Shown in pieces: positions 54,081 to 62,894 of a DNA stretch of 64,000 bases. Source of the stretch: Leeia aquatica (GTDB taxonomy: Bacteria; Pseudomonadota; Gammaproteobacteria; Burkholderiales; Leeiaceae); assembly GCF_012641365.1 (NCBI RefSeq), contig NZ_JABAIM010000004.1, positions 1-64,000 of the forward strand, written 5' to 3'. Each line of letters starts with the position of its first letter. Within the stretch, counting starts at the first letter, position 1. A program made the translations under genes and the position numbers. The notes beneath the pieces were generated by a model. That model saw nothing but the letters and a program-made list of their open reading frames with translations. It ran no database searches and was not told the DNA's origin.

Positions 54081-54595
54081 ACCTGTCGTTCCGTCCGTTA
54101 CCACAGCTGCTGTTGCTGTCCGCCCTGAGCCTGCTGCTCAGTGCCTGCCCTTCCCATCAGCAACCCGCCAACCGGGGAACGCCGACGCCGGTCATCAGCA
54201 GCGGCAACACCACGCCCACCTCCCCGTCGCCTGCAAACACCAAGCCGGTGGTCCCGGCCAGCGGACCGCAGGTCAGCTTGCCCGGCAACAACAGCAAACA
54301 GGCTTTTGACCGACTGGCAGACATGCGCGCCAAGAAGGACATGAAGACCAAGACCCGCAGCAAAACCCAGCTGACCGTGGCCCGCCTGCTGCCGCAAGTG
54401 AAGGGCAAGCCGCTTGAAGAAGTGCGCATCAGCTACCAGATTAACCAGCAAGGCAACACCATGCTGCTGACCGCCCGCGCGTATCAGGTCCAGCAGCCAG
54501 ATACCTTTACCGAACGCGTGACCGACATTACCCCCCAGCTGGCGGAGAGAATCCAGGCCGAGCTGGACGAACTCGCTGCCGGTATCAGCCGCTGA
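54077..54595 (+). CDS. Putative lipoprotein
   Basis: This is a 172-residue protein with a lipoprotein signal (lipobox LLSAC, Cys24). A low-complexity Ser/Thr/Pro/Asn-rich linker (about 25-75) leads to a basic and then mixed alpha/beta region (about 90-170). I do not recognise the folded domain. ATGA overlap with yggS and closeness to proC suggest cotranscription. It would sit in the periplasm anchored to a membrane. Confidence 0.75.
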   Translation: MNLSFRPLPQLLLLSALSLLLSACPSHQQPANRGTPTPVISSGNTTPTSPSPANTKPVVPASGPQVSLPGNNSKQAFDRLADMRAKKDMKTKTRSKTQLTVARLLPQVKGKPLEEVRISYQINQQGNTMLLTARAYQVQQPDTFTERVTDITPQLAERIQAELDELAAGISR

Positions 54596-54646
54596 CCCCA
54601 CCCGGGCCACGCCGATACCGGTTGATGAACATGGAGCCTGCACAAC

Positions 54647-55468
54647 ATGCGCATTACCTTTATCGGCGGCGGCAATATGGCCGCAGCCCTGATTGCCGGC
54701 CTGCACCAGCAGGGCCATCCTGACCTGCAACTGCATGTGGTCGATCGAAATGAAGACAAATGCCGCCGCTTTGCTGAACAGCACGGTGCCAGCTGGTCGC
54801 TGAGTGTCAGTGAGGCCGACCTGCAGGCCGATGTGGTGGTACTGGCCATCAAACCGCAAGGCATGGCGGCACTCGCCGAGCAGATTCGCCCCTGGCTGCA
54901 TCAGCAGCTGCTGATCTCGGTGGCGGCGGGCATCCGTACCAGCACACTCAGCCAATGGTTGGGCGACTACCGCCAGCTGGTGTGGGTGATGCCGAACACG
55001 CCAGCCCAGATTCAACGTGGGGTTTCCGGTGTATACGCCATGCCGGAAGTACAGCAGACACAACGCACCCTGGTGGATCAACTCCTCGCTGCCGTAGGAA
55101 CGACCGTGTGGCTGGATGACGAAAACCGCATGGATGCCCTGACCGCCATTTCCGGCTGCGGCCCAGCTTATGTGTTCCTGATGGTGGAGGCGCTGGCGGA
55201 AGCCGCCCGTAAGCTGGGCTTCTCGGATGCCGACGCCAGCCAGCTGGCGGGCCGTACTTTTGAAGGTGCCATTGCACTGCTGGCCCACAGCGGTGAAGAT
55301 CCGGCCAGCCTGCGACAGAAAGTCACCTCCAAAAAGGGCGTGACCGAGCAAGGCATCCTCAGCCTGCAGGCAGACGGCCTGGCAGAGATTGTCTGCCGCG
55401 CCGCCGAGCGGGCCCAAGCGCGCTCGGTGGAGATGGGCGCACTGCTGTCGCAAGGGGCGCAAGCATGA
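54647..55468 (+). CDS. proC: Pyrroline-5-carboxylate reductase
   Basis: This 273-residue NAD(P)H enzyme makes L-proline. MRITFIGGGNMAAALIAGL is the Rossmann start, with VVLAIKPQ, VMPNTPAQI and the end AISGCGPAYVFLMVEAL...KKGVTEQGI. It overlaps cysE by four bases. Confidence 0.97.
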   Translation: MRITFIGGGNMAAALIAGLHQQGHPDLQLHVVDRNEDKCRRFAEQHGASWSLSVSEADLQADVVVLAIKPQGMAALAEQIRPWLHQQLLISVAAGIRTSTLSQWLGDYRQLVWVMPNTPAQIQRGVSGVYAMPEVQQTQRTLVDQLLAAVGTTVWLDDENRMDALTAISGCGPAYVFLMVEALAEAARKLGFSDADASQLAGRTFEGAIALLAHSGEDPASLRQKVTSKKGVTEQGILSLQADGLAEIVCRAAERAQARSVEMGALLSQGAQA

Positions 55469-56253
55469 GCAAAGATGCACTGTGGCTCAGCATACGGGAT
55501 GAGGTCAGCCGTACCGCTGCCGAAGAGCCCATGCTGGCCTCTTTCCTGCACATGACCGTGTTGCGGCACAAGACGCTGGACGATGTGGTGGCCTTTCACC
55601 TCTCCAGCAAGCTGGCCAGTCCAACCATGGATGCACGGGTGCTGATGGAGTTGATCAGTGAAGCGCTGGCCGCAGACCCGGTGATCATGCAGTCCATCCG
55701 GGCTGACATTGAAGCCGTACGCAGCCGTGACCCGGCTTGCAAGGATTTCTCCACGCCGCTGCTGTTCTTCAAGGGTTTCCAGGCCTTGCAGTGCTACCGC
55801 ATTGGCAACTGGCTGTGGCGGCAGGGGCGGCACGCGCTGGCCATGCACATCCAGAACCGCATTTCGGAAGTGTTTGCGGTGGAAATCCACCCGGCGGCAC
55901 GCATCGGTAAAGGCATACTGCTCGATCATGGTACCGGCTTCGTGGTCGGCGAAACGGCAGTAATCGAAGACGACGTGTCCATCTTGCAGGAAGTGACACT
56001 TGGCGGCACCGGCAAGGAATCCGGTGACCGCCACCCCAAGATTCGGCAGGGGGTGCTGATCGGGGCTGGCGCCAAAATTCTTGGCAATATCGAAGTGGGC
56101 AAAGGTGCCAAGGTCGGAGCCGGCAGCGTGGTGCTGAAAGCTGTGCCGCCGCACGTTACCGTGGCAGGGGTACCGGCACGGGTGGTGGGTGTCTGTGAAA
56201 ACGACAGCCCGGCTGAGCAAATGGATCACCGCATTCAGGAACCGCTGGCATGA
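55465..56253 (+). CDS. cysE: Serine O-acetyltransferase
   Basis: This 262-residue enzyme makes O-acetylserine for cysteine synthesis. The N-terminal helical domain (about 1-140) is followed by the left-handed beta-helix with AARIGKGILLDHGTGFVVGETAVIEDDV and TLGGTGKESGDRHPKI. The C-terminal tail is as in CysE. ATGA overlaps join it to proC and yggT. Cysteine supply fits the glutathione genes in this window but the link is only topical. Confidence 0.96.
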   Translation: MSKDALWLSIRDEVSRTAAEEPMLASFLHMTVLRHKTLDDVVAFHLSSKLASPTMDARVLMELISEALAADPVIMQSIRADIEAVRSRDPACKDFSTPLLFFKGFQALQCYRIGNWLWRQGRHALAMHIQNRISEVFAVEIHPAARIGKGILLDHGTGFVVGETAVIEDDVSILQEVTLGGTGKESGDRHPKIRQGVLIGAGAKILGNIEVGKGAKVGAGSVVLKAVPPHVTVAGVPARVVGVCENDSPAEQMDHRIQEPLA

Positions 56254-56834
56254 TGCAGGCTTTGGGATTCATCCTCGATACCATTATTGGCTTTTTCATT
56301 CTGGTGCTGCTGCTGCGGTTTTCACTGCAGTGCGCCCGCGCCTCGTTCAATAACCCGCTGTCGCAGTTCTGCATCAGCTTCACCAACTGGCTGGTACGCC
56401 CGCTGCGGCGAGTCATCCCCGGCCTGTTCGGGCTGGATCTGGCCACGCTGGTGGCCGCCTTGCTGGTGGCCTGGGTGCTGAGTCTGCTCAGTGCCTGGAT
56501 TCTGCAAAGCACAGGCTTTACCTTGCCCTTGAGTGTGTTGCTGCCCTTTACGCTGGGACTGGCAGTCATCAAGGTCATGCAGGTCGAGCTGTATCTGCTG
56601 ATCGGCAGCGCCTTTGTATTGTGCATCCTCAGCTGGACCCGGGCCTACCATCACCCGATGGCCGGTTTGCTTAACGCTTTGGTCGCCCCGTTGTTGCGCC
56701 CGTTGCAACGGGTGATCCCACCAGTGTCCGGCTTTGACCTCTCCCCGCTGGTGCTGATCCTGGTCCTGCAAGTGATCCTGTATTTTGCGCTGCCCTCCTT
56801 GCAGCAAAGCCTGCTGCGAGCCGTGCTGCTTTGA
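56250..56834 (+). CDS. yggT: YggT-family membrane protein
   Basis: This 194-residue protein has two YggT repeats, each with two hydrophobic helices and the segment NPLSQFCISFTNWLVRPLRRVIPG (first) and ALVAPLLRPLQRVIPPVSGFDLSPLV (second). Function is not well established. It overlaps cysE by four bases. Confidence 0.93.
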   Translation: MMQALGFILDTIIGFFILVLLLRFSLQCARASFNNPLSQFCISFTNWLVRPLRRVIPGLFGLDLATLVAALLVAWVLSLLSAWILQSTGFTLPLSVLLPFTLGLAVIKVMQVELYLLIGSAFVLCILSWTRAYHHPMAGLLNALVAPLLRPLQRVIPPVSGFDLSPLVLILVLQVILYFALPSLQQSLLRAVLL

Positions 56835-57142
56835 ACGCCAGCTGGCTGCGACAGGCCGCCCCGGGGGAATGGATACTCACCCTGCACATCCAGCCCGGCG
56901 CCAAACGCAGTGAGGTGGTTGGGGTGCATGGCGAGGCGCTGAAAATCCGCCTCGCCGCCCCACCGGTTGACGGCAAGGCCAATGCGGCCCTGTTGGCCTT
57001 TCTGGCGACGCAACTGAACATCCCGCAACGCCAGCTTGAACTGCTCAGCGGTGAGACCAGCCGCAGCAAGCGGGTGAAGGTATCCGGCCCGGACGAGACG
57101 CTCCGCCCTCGTCTGCAGGCCTTGGTGGCCGCCCTGGGCTGA
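56831..57142 (+). CDS. yggU: DUF167 / YggU-family protein
   Basis: This 103-residue protein matches the YggU family (DUF167), with ILTLHIQPGAKRSEVVGVHGEALKIRLAAPPVDGKAN as signature. The start is TTG overlapping the yggT stop (TTGA). Its function is unknown. Confidence 0.93.
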   Translation: MNASWLRQAAPGEWILTLHIQPGAKRSEVVGVHGEALKIRLAAPPVDGKANAALLAFLATQLNIPQRQLELLSGETSRSKRVKVSGPDETLRPRLQALVAALG

Positions 57143-57148
57143 TTGCCC

Positions 57149-57559
57149 TTAATCCATGCGGCGAAACTCGCCTTCCAGCACATCCGGGTCAGCAGGCTGA
57201 GCGGCGGGCCCCTGCGAGGGGCTGACACTGGCTTGCCAGCGCTGCGGCATCGGCCACGGCAACAGCAGCAGCAAGGCCAGTACATCGGTGAACATGCCGG
57301 GGATGATCAGCAGCACCCCGGCCAGACCCTGCCGCAAGGCATACAGCAAGCCCCATACCGGCAATTGTTGCTGACGTGCAGACTGCAACATGACCCAGGC
57401 TGCCGTCAGGCGTACACTCTTCAGCAAGCCCCACCCCAGCAGCATAGCAACCAGCATATACAGCCAGACCCAGCTACCGATCTGCTGACCCAGCCAGACC
57501 AGACCCAAGACTTCCAGTACCGGCAGGGCCAGCACACATAACAGGGCAATACGCAACAT
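57149..57559 (-). CDS. fxsA: FxsA-family membrane protein
   Basis: This 136-residue protein has about three to four hydrophobic segments with the FxsA pattern EVLGLVWLGQQIGSWVWLYML and VLLIIPGMFTDVLALLLLLP. E. coli FxsA affects phage T7 exclusion by F plasmid; its normal role is not known. Its ATG lies on the complement of the CATG shared with the cutA start. It converges with yggU. Confidence 0.9.
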   Translation of the reverse strand: MLRIALLCVLALPVLEVLGLVWLGQQIGSWVWLYMLVAMLLGWGLLKSVRLTAAWVMLQSARQQQLPVWGLLYALRQGLAGVLLIIPGMFTDVLALLLLLPWPMPQRWQASVSPSQGPAAQPADPDVLEGEFRRMD

Positions 57560-57899
57560 GACAACACTTTCGACTGAAGGACTTCTGGTCCTGTGCAATA
57601 TTCCGGCCAATGCCGACCCGGCAGGCATAGCCCAGCTTCTGGTGGAAGAGCAACTGGCGGCCTGCATCAACCTGCTGCCACCCGTTCGCTCGGTCTACCG
57701 CTGGCAAGCACAGGTGGTGCAGGATGAAGAAACGCCCTTGCTGATCAAAACCACCCACCAGGCCTACCCGGCGCTGGAAAAACGCTTGCAGGCCTTGCAT
57801 CCGTATGAACTTCCGGAGATCATCGCAGTCCCTATATGCAAAGGGCTGCCGACTTACCTTGCTTGGATGGTCGATAGTGTCAAAGCGTTCCCTGAATAA
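57558..57899 (+). CDS. cutA: Divalent cation tolerance protein CutA
   Basis: This 113-residue trimeric protein of the CutA1 family has LLVLCNIPANADPAGIAQLLVEEQLAACINLLPPVRSVYRWQ and YELPEIIAVPI. Its role in metal tolerance is debated. It shares the CATG of its ATG with the divergent fxsA start. It is followed eight bases later by dsbD. Confidence 0.95.
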   Translation: MTTLSTEGLLVLCNIPANADPAGIAQLLVEEQLAACINLLPPVRSVYRWQAQVVQDEETPLLIKTTHQAYPALEKRLQALHPYELPEIIAVPICKGLPTYLAWMVDSVKAFPE

Positions 57900-57907
57900 A
57901 GTGAAAC

Positions 57908-59677
57908 ATGATAGCGCGTCTTTGCCTGTTACTGCTGATGCTGTCCTGCCTGCTGCGGCCGGCACAGGCCGAATTGCGGCCACCGGAGCAGGTATTCATT
58001 CCGCAGCTGCGCTTTGAACACCCGCAGCAACTGCGGCTGCAGATCCGCATCGAACCCGGCTATTACCTGTACCGCGACCGCTTCGCGGCCACGCTGGATG
58101 GGCAACCCGTCAGCCTGACCCTGCCCGCTGGCGAAACCAAGGATGATCCCAGCTTTGGACGGGTGCAGGTCTATCACAAGTCGGTCGACATCCTGCTGCC
58201 CCTGAGCCAGCCACTCACCGGTCCTGCCCAGTTGCAGATTCGTTCACAGGGCTGCTCGGAAACCTACAAGGTCTGCTTCCCGCCACACACCCGGAAATGG
58301 CAGCTTCGCCCCGGCGGCATCGTCCAGCCACTGGACAGCAAACTGCCCGGCCTGCTGGGGGCCCATACCAACGCCGCGCCCAGCGCGGCGTTGTCTTTCC
58401 CGAGCGCACAACATCCGGTGAGCCTGTGGCTAACCCTGGGCGGCTTCTTCCTGGCCGGGTTGCTGATGGCGGCCACCGTCTGCATGTACCCGCTGATTCC
58501 CATTGTTTCGGCCCTCATCATCGGCCAGCATGGGGAAACCACACGCCGCGCCCGCAGCTTCTGGCTCAGCATGGCCTATGTACAGGGCTTGGCCATCAGT
58601 TACACGCTGGCAGGGCTTGCCGCAGGCTCACTGGGGCTGCCGCTGACGCTGTGGCTGCAGCAGCCGTGGGTCATTGCCAGCTTTGCGCTGCTGATGGTGT
58701 TGCTGGCGTTGTCCCTGTTCGGCTTGTATGAATTGCAGCTGCCGTCGGGCTGGCAAACGCGATTCAATGCCTGGAGCAACCGCATGCCGGGCGGGCGTTT
58801 CCTGCCGGTACTGGTGATGGGGGCCTTGTCGGCCCTGATTGTCGGCCCTTGCGCCACGCCGGCGCTGGCGGCGGCCTTACTGTTCATCGCCAAGAGCGGC
58901 GATTTGTGGCTGGGCGGTCTGGCCTTGTATGCCATGGCGCTCGGCGTCGGCACGCCGCTGTTGCTGATCGGCGTATTTGGTGGCCATATTTTGCCGAAGA
59001 CCGGGGCATGGATGCTGGCGGTGAAGCAGCTGTTCGGTACCCTGATGCTGCTGGTGGCCCTGTGGATGGCGTCGCCCATCCTGCCCCCCCGGCTGCTGAT
59101 GCTGCTGCTGGCCACCTTGCTGATCGTATCCGCCATCTACCTGTCCGCGCTCGACCCCCTGCCCACGCACAACGCTTCAGGCTGGCGCAAGCTGTGGAAA
59201 GGCCTGGGGGTGGTGCTGCTGGTGATCGGCATCACGCAGCTGCTGGGAGCAGCCAATGGCGCCGATGATTTCCGCAAGCCACTGGGGGGGCTGTTCCGCA
59301 GTGCGCAGGCCGCGCCCGCGCCGACCTTGAGCTTCCGCCAGGTGCAATCCCCGGCGGAACTGGACCAGCTGCGACAGCAGCACCCCGGGCAGCCCGTACT
59401 GCTGGATTTCTATGCCGACTGGTGCAGCAGCTGCATCGAAATGGAGCATGAGACCTTCTCTGATCCGGCGGTGCAAAGGAAACTGCAAGGCGTGTTGCTG
59501 GTACGTGCCGATGTCACCGCCAACCTGCCGGGACACCGCGCGCTACTGGCCCGTTTCGGTCTGTTCGGTCCGCCCGGCATCATTCTGTATGACCGCAGCG
59601 GGCAGGCTCAGCCGCCCTTGATCGGCTTCATGCCGCCGGAAGTCTTCATTGCGGCACTCCGCCCGCTGGAGGCGTGA
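57908..59677 (+). CDS. dsbD: Thiol:disulfide interchange protein DsbD
   Basis: This 589-residue protein carries electrons from cytoplasmic thioredoxin to the periplasm. A signal peptide (about 1-21) precedes the alpha domain with Cys116 and Cys123. Eight membrane helices (about 172-445) carry Cys192 (TVCMYPLIP) and Cys315 (VGPCATPAL). The C-terminal thioredoxin domain has WCSSC (Cys506, Cys509). It is followed by a TlpA-like gene, and its likely targets are the periplasmic isomerases and cytochrome c maturation. Confidence 0.96.
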   Translation: MIARLCLLLLMLSCLLRPAQAELRPPEQVFIPQLRFEHPQQLRLQIRIEPGYYLYRDRFAATLDGQPVSLTLPAGETKDDPSFGRVQVYHKSVDILLPLSQPLTGPAQLQIRSQGCSETYKVCFPPHTRKWQLRPGGIVQPLDSKLPGLLGAHTNAAPSAALSFPSAQHPVSLWLTLGGFFLAGLLMAATVCMYPLIPIVSALIIGQHGETTRRARSFWLSMAYVQGLAISYTLAGLAAGSLGLPLTLWLQQPWVIASFALLMVLLALSLFGLYELQLPSGWQTRFNAWSNRMPGGRFLPVLVMGALSALIVGPCATPALAAALLFIAKSGDLWLGGLALYAMALGVGTPLLLIGVFGGHILPKTGAWMLAVKQLFGTLMLLVALWMASPILPPRLLMLLLATLLIVSAIYLSALDPLPTHNASGWRKLWKGLGVVLLVIGITQLLGAANGADDFRKPLGGLFRSAQAAPAPTLSFRQVQSPAELDQLRQQHPGQPVLLDFYADWCSSCIEMEHETFSDPAVQRKLQGVLLVRADVTANLPGHRALLARFGLFGPPGIILYDRSGQAQPPLIGFMPPEVFIAALRPLEA

Positions 59678-60261
59678 TGCAGGCCAGCCGACGACAATGG
59701 TTGTGGGGTATCGGGGTGGGCATGGTCGCTGCCGGTGCGGGTTTCGCCCTGCGTCTGTGGCAAACCTCGCCGCATGTCCCGGCCGCATCCACTGCAAGCA
59801 CGCCCCTCCCGGCCCCCACCCCGGCGGCCGGTCCTGGGCAGCAATTGTGGCAACGGCGCTGGCCCGACTTGCAAGGGGTAGTGCAGCCTTTGTCGCAATG
59901 GCGTGGCAAGGTGCTGGTGGTGAATTTCTGGGCCACCTGGTGCGCGCCGTGTCGTGAGGAAATACCCGCCTTCGTCCGCATCCAGAGCGATTTTGCGCTG
60001 CAAGGGGTGCAATTTGTCGGCATCGCGCTGGATCAGGCGGATCTGGTCGAATCGTTTGCGCATGAGCTGAACATCAACTACCCCTTGCTGCTGACCGGCG
60101 AAGAAGGGCTGAAACTGCTGCCTGAGCTCGGCAACCCGACCGGCGGTTTACCGTTTACCCTGGTCTATGACACGGATGGCCGCCTGCTGCACACCCATCT
60201 TGGCCCGATTGCCGAGGATGTGCTGCGTCAGGTGCTGGAACCGCTGTTGCCACGACCTTGA
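59677..60261 (+). CDS. TlpA/ResA-like membrane-anchored thioredoxin
   Basis: This 194-residue protein has an N-terminal anchor (about 9-28), a Pro/Ala linker, and a thioredoxin fold with WCAPC (Cys89, Cys92) followed by the TlpA-type GVQFVGIALDQADLVESFA and GLPFTLVYDTDG (cis-Pro). It probably reduces periplasmic cytochrome c or other thiols with electrons from DsbD. Its ATG overlaps the dsbD stop (TGATG); a GTG codon three bases earlier is possible. Confidence 0.9.
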   Translation: MQASRRQWLWGIGVGMVAAGAGFALRLWQTSPHVPAASTASTPLPAPTPAAGPGQQLWQRRWPDLQGVVQPLSQWRGKVLVVNFWATWCAPCREEIPAFVRIQSDFALQGVQFVGIALDQADLVESFAHELNINYPLLLTGEEGLKLLPELGNPTGGLPFTLVYDTDGRLLHTHLGPIAEDVLRQVLEPLLPRP

Positions 60262-60277
60262 GGCCAACGGCACCCAT

Positions 60278-60388
60278 CTTGCAGCAAACGCCGGTGTTTG
60301 CTGGCTCCATAAGGTAAACATACGTTCACTTGCCGCAAACTTGCGCGAATTGCTGGACAATTTCCGACATCTTGCGGCAAACTTGCGC
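60278..60388 (+). repeat. Three CTTGCnGCAAAC direct repeats upstream of aroQ
   Basis: CTTGCAGCAAAC (60278-60289), CTTGCCGCAAAC (60329-60340) and CTTGCGGCAAAC (60371-60382) recur in the gap before aroQ. The last two extend to 18 bases (plus TTGCGC) with one mismatch, and the first and third are both preceded by CAT. The first also forms a hairpin, CAGCAAAC with GTTTGCTG (60282-60303). The pattern suggests binding sites for a regulator controlling aroQ-accB-accC, or a repeat array. Confidence 0.6.
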
Positions 60389-60390
60389 CC

Positions 60391-60879
60391 ATGCAAAAAA
60401 CGACCCGTCCTGCAGATGAGGCCCGGTTGCCGACACACAGCGCCCGTATTCTGGTGCTGCATGGCCCGAACCTCAATCTGCTTGGTACCCGTGAACCGCA
60501 GCATTATGGCCATGCCACGCTGGCGGACATCAACGCCAGGCTGGCGGCCCGTGCCGCACAGGCTGGTGTGGTACTGGATGCCTTGCAGAGCAATGCCGAG
60601 CATGTGCTGATCGAGCGCATTCATCAGGCCCGCGAGGACGGGACCCGTTTCATCATCATCAACCCGGCAGCCTTCACCCATACCAGCGTCGCCCTGCGTG
60701 ACGCCCTGTCTGCGGTGGACCTGCCCTTCATCGAAGTACATCTGTCCAACGTCCACGCCCGCGAACCGTTCCGCCAGCACTCGTATTTTTCCGACAAGGC
60801 GGTCGGCGTCATTTGCGGGTTGGGGCCGGATGGCTACCTGTACGCGCTGGATCAGGCGCTGACGCGCGTCACGTCCTGA
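60391..60879 (+). CDS. aroQ: 3-dehydroquinate dehydratase, type II
   Basis: This 162-residue enzyme of the shikimate pathway has [21 protein letters not shown] with the catalytic Tyr39, [17 protein letters not shown], and [15 protein letters not shown] with the catalytic His. The N-terminus (about 17 residues) is longer than usual. The array of repeats lies in its leader. It is followed by accB after 28 bases. Confidence 0.96.
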   Translation: MQKTTRPADEARLPTHSARILVLHGPNLNLLGTREPQHYGHATLADINARLAARAAQAGVVLDALQSNAEHVLIERIHQAREDGTRFIIINPAAFTHTSVALRDALSAVDLPFIEVHLSNVHAREPFRQHSYFSDKAVGVICGLGPDGYLYALDQALTRVTS

Positions 60880-60907
60880 CCAGCTGCCCATACGGAGAAC
60901 AAGACCC

Positions 60908-61375
60908 ATGGATCTGCGCAAGCTGAAAAAGCTGATTGACCTCGTTCAGGAATCGGGTATCGCCGAACTGGAAGTGACCGAAGGCGAAGAAAAAGTCCGC
61001 ATCACCCGCACTGTGAATGCCCCGGTCAACTACGTGCAGGCCCCAGCCTACGCAGCCGCACCGGCTGCTGCACCGGCACCGGCTGCTGCACCGGCGGTCG
61101 CCGCCGCCAGCGAAACCAGCGCCGCCCCGCAATGGGCAGACAGCAGCCTGGTGAAGTCACCCATGGTGGGCACCTTCTACCGCGCGGGTGCACCGGGTGC
61201 CAAGCCGTTTGTGGAAGTAGGCAGCAGTGTCGCCGTCGGCGACCGTCTGTGCATCATCGAAGCCATGAAGCTGATGAACGAAATCGAAGCCGACCGCGCA
61301 GGCGTGGTCAAGGCCATCCTGATGGAAAATGGTCAGCCGGTAGAATACGGCGAACCGCTGTTCGTGATCGAGTGA
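60908..61375 (+). CDS. accB: Biotin carboxyl carrier protein of acetyl-CoA carboxylase
   Basis: This 155-residue protein has an N-terminal domain (1-40), an Ala/Pro-rich linker (45-75), and a biotinyl domain with the target lysine Lys121 in [13 protein letters not shown]. It is the carboxyl carrier of fatty-acid synthesis. It is followed by accC as in most proteobacteria. Confidence 0.97.
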   Translation: MDLRKLKKLIDLVQESGIAELEVTEGEEKVRITRTVNAPVNYVQAPAYAAAPAAAPAPAAAPAVAAASETSAAPQWADSSLVKSPMVGTFYRAGAPGAKPFVEVGSSVAVGDRLCIIEAMKLMNEIEADRAGVVKAILMENGQPVEYGEPLFVIE

Positions 61376-61436
61376 GGCCGGCCCTGCCGCGCAGGGCTGA
61401 CTCGACGCCCATCATTCAGTCACAGGTGTCCTGACC

Positions 61437-62792
61437 ATGTTTGAAAAAATCCTCATCGCCAACCGTGGCGAAATTGCCCTGCGTATCCAGCGCGCTTGCC
61501 GCGAAATGGGCATCAAGACGGTGGTGGTCCACTCCGAAGTGGACCGCGAGGCCAAGTACGTCAAGCTGGCCGATGAATCGGTCTGCATTGGCCCGGCCCC
61601 CAGCAACCAGAGCTATCTGAACGTCCCCGCCATCATTTCCGCGGCGGAAGTCACCGACGCGCAGGCCATTCACCCAGGTTACGGCTTCCTGTCCGAAAAC
61701 GCGGACTTCGCCGAACGGGTGGAGCAAAGTGGTTTTGTGTTCATCGGCCCGCGCCCGGACACCATTCGCCTGATGGGCGACAAGGTGTCCGCCAAGCAGG
61801 CGATGATCGAAGCCGGGGTACCGTGCGTACCGGGTTCCGGCGGTGCTTTGCCGGACGACCCGAAAGAGATCGCCAAAATTGCCAAGCAGATTGGCTACCC
61901 GGTGATCATCAAGGCTGCCGGTGGCGGCGGTGGCCGTGGCATGCGGGTGGTACACACCGAAGGTGCGCTGATCAACTCGGTGCAGATGACACGTACCGAA
62001 GCCGGTGCCGCTTTTGGCAACCCGACCGTCTACATGGAGAAGTTCCTCGAGAACCCTCGCCACATTGAAATCCAGGTGATGGCCGACGAATACGGCAATG
62101 CCATCTATCTGGGCGAGCGGGATTGCTCCATGCAGCGCCGCCACCAGAAGGTGGTGGAAGAGGCTCCGGCTCCGGGCATCACCCCGGCACAGCGCAAGAA
62201 GATTGGTGAAGCATGTACCGCGGCCTGCCGTCGCATCGGCTACCGTGGGGCAGGCACCTTTGAATTCCTGTTTGAAAACGGCGAGTTCTACTTCATCGAG
62301 ATGAACACCCGTGTGCAGGTGGAGCATCCGGTGACCGAGATGATCACTGGTATCGACATCGTGCAGGAGCAGATCCGGGTGGCGGCAGGCGAAAAACTGC
62401 GGCACCAGCAAAAGGATGTGCATCTGGTCGGCCATGCCATGGAGTGCCGCATCAACGCCGAGGACCCGTTCAACTTCATCCCGTCACCCGGCCTGATCAC
62501 CAGCTACCATGCACCGGGCGGCCCTGGCATCCGGGTGGATTCGCACATCTATCAGGGCTACCGCGTGCCGTCGAACTACGACTCGATGATCGCCAAGCTG
62601 ATTGCCTACGGTAAAACCCGTGAGCAGGCGATGGCCAAGATGCGCATTGCCCTGTCAGAAATGTCGATTGGCGGCATCAAGACCAATATCCCGCTGCATC
62701 AGGAGCTGATGCTGGACGCCGCCTTCGGCAAAGGCGGCACCAGCATCCACTATCTGGAGCACCGACTGGAAGAGCTGAAAAAGGGCAGCTAA
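61437..62792 (+). CDS. accC: Biotin carboxylase of acetyl-CoA carboxylase
   Basis: This 451-residue ATP-grasp enzyme carboxylates biotin on Acc[18 protein letters not shown] opens the protein, the glycine-rich ATP loop [14 protein letters not shown] and [11 protein letters not shown] follow, and [15 protein letters not shown] is the metal-binding site. Complete. Confidence 0.98.
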   Translation: MFEKILIANRGEIALRIQRACREMGIKTVVVHSEVDREAKYVKLADESVCIGPAPSNQSYLNVPAIISAAEVTDAQAIHPGYGFLSENADFAERVEQSGFVFIGPRPDTIRLMGDKVSAKQAMIEAGVPCVPGSGGALPDDPKEIAKIAKQIGYPVIIKAAGGGGGRGMRVVHTEGALINSVQMTRTEAGAAFGNPTVYMEKFLENPRHIEIQVMADEYGNAIYLGERDCSMQRRHQKVVEEAPAPGITPAQRKKIGEACTAACRRIGYRGAGTFEFLFENGEFYFIEMNTRVQVEHPVTEMITGIDIVQEQIRVAAGEKLRHQQKDVHLVGHAMECRINAEDPFNFIPSPGLITSYHAPGGPGIRVDSHIYQGYRVPSNYDSMIAKLIAYGKTREQAMAKMRIALSEMSIGGIKTNIPLHQELMLDAAFGKGGTSIHYLEHRLEELKKGS

Positions 62793-62815
62793 GCCCGCAG
62801 CAGCAAACCGTACTG

Positions 62816-62850
62816 GCCGCAACCGGCACAACTGTGCCTGTTGCGGCTTT
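62816..62850 (+). terminator. Likely terminator after accC
   Basis: GCCGCAAC (62816-62823) pairs with GTTGCGGC (62840-62847), with a nested GGCACA/TGTGCC stem inside. A TTTGCTTTG tract follows. It lies 24 bases after the accC stop, ahead of the transporter gene. Confidence 0.7.
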
Positions 62851-62894
62851 GCTTTGTCGGTTACGCTGCAACCATTCTACTGTCGGGCCCGACC

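Noticed and set aside
54098-55480. Minus-strand frame of 460 codons
   Set aside because: Antisense to the lipoprotein gene and proC; no family likeness, Gln/His-rich.
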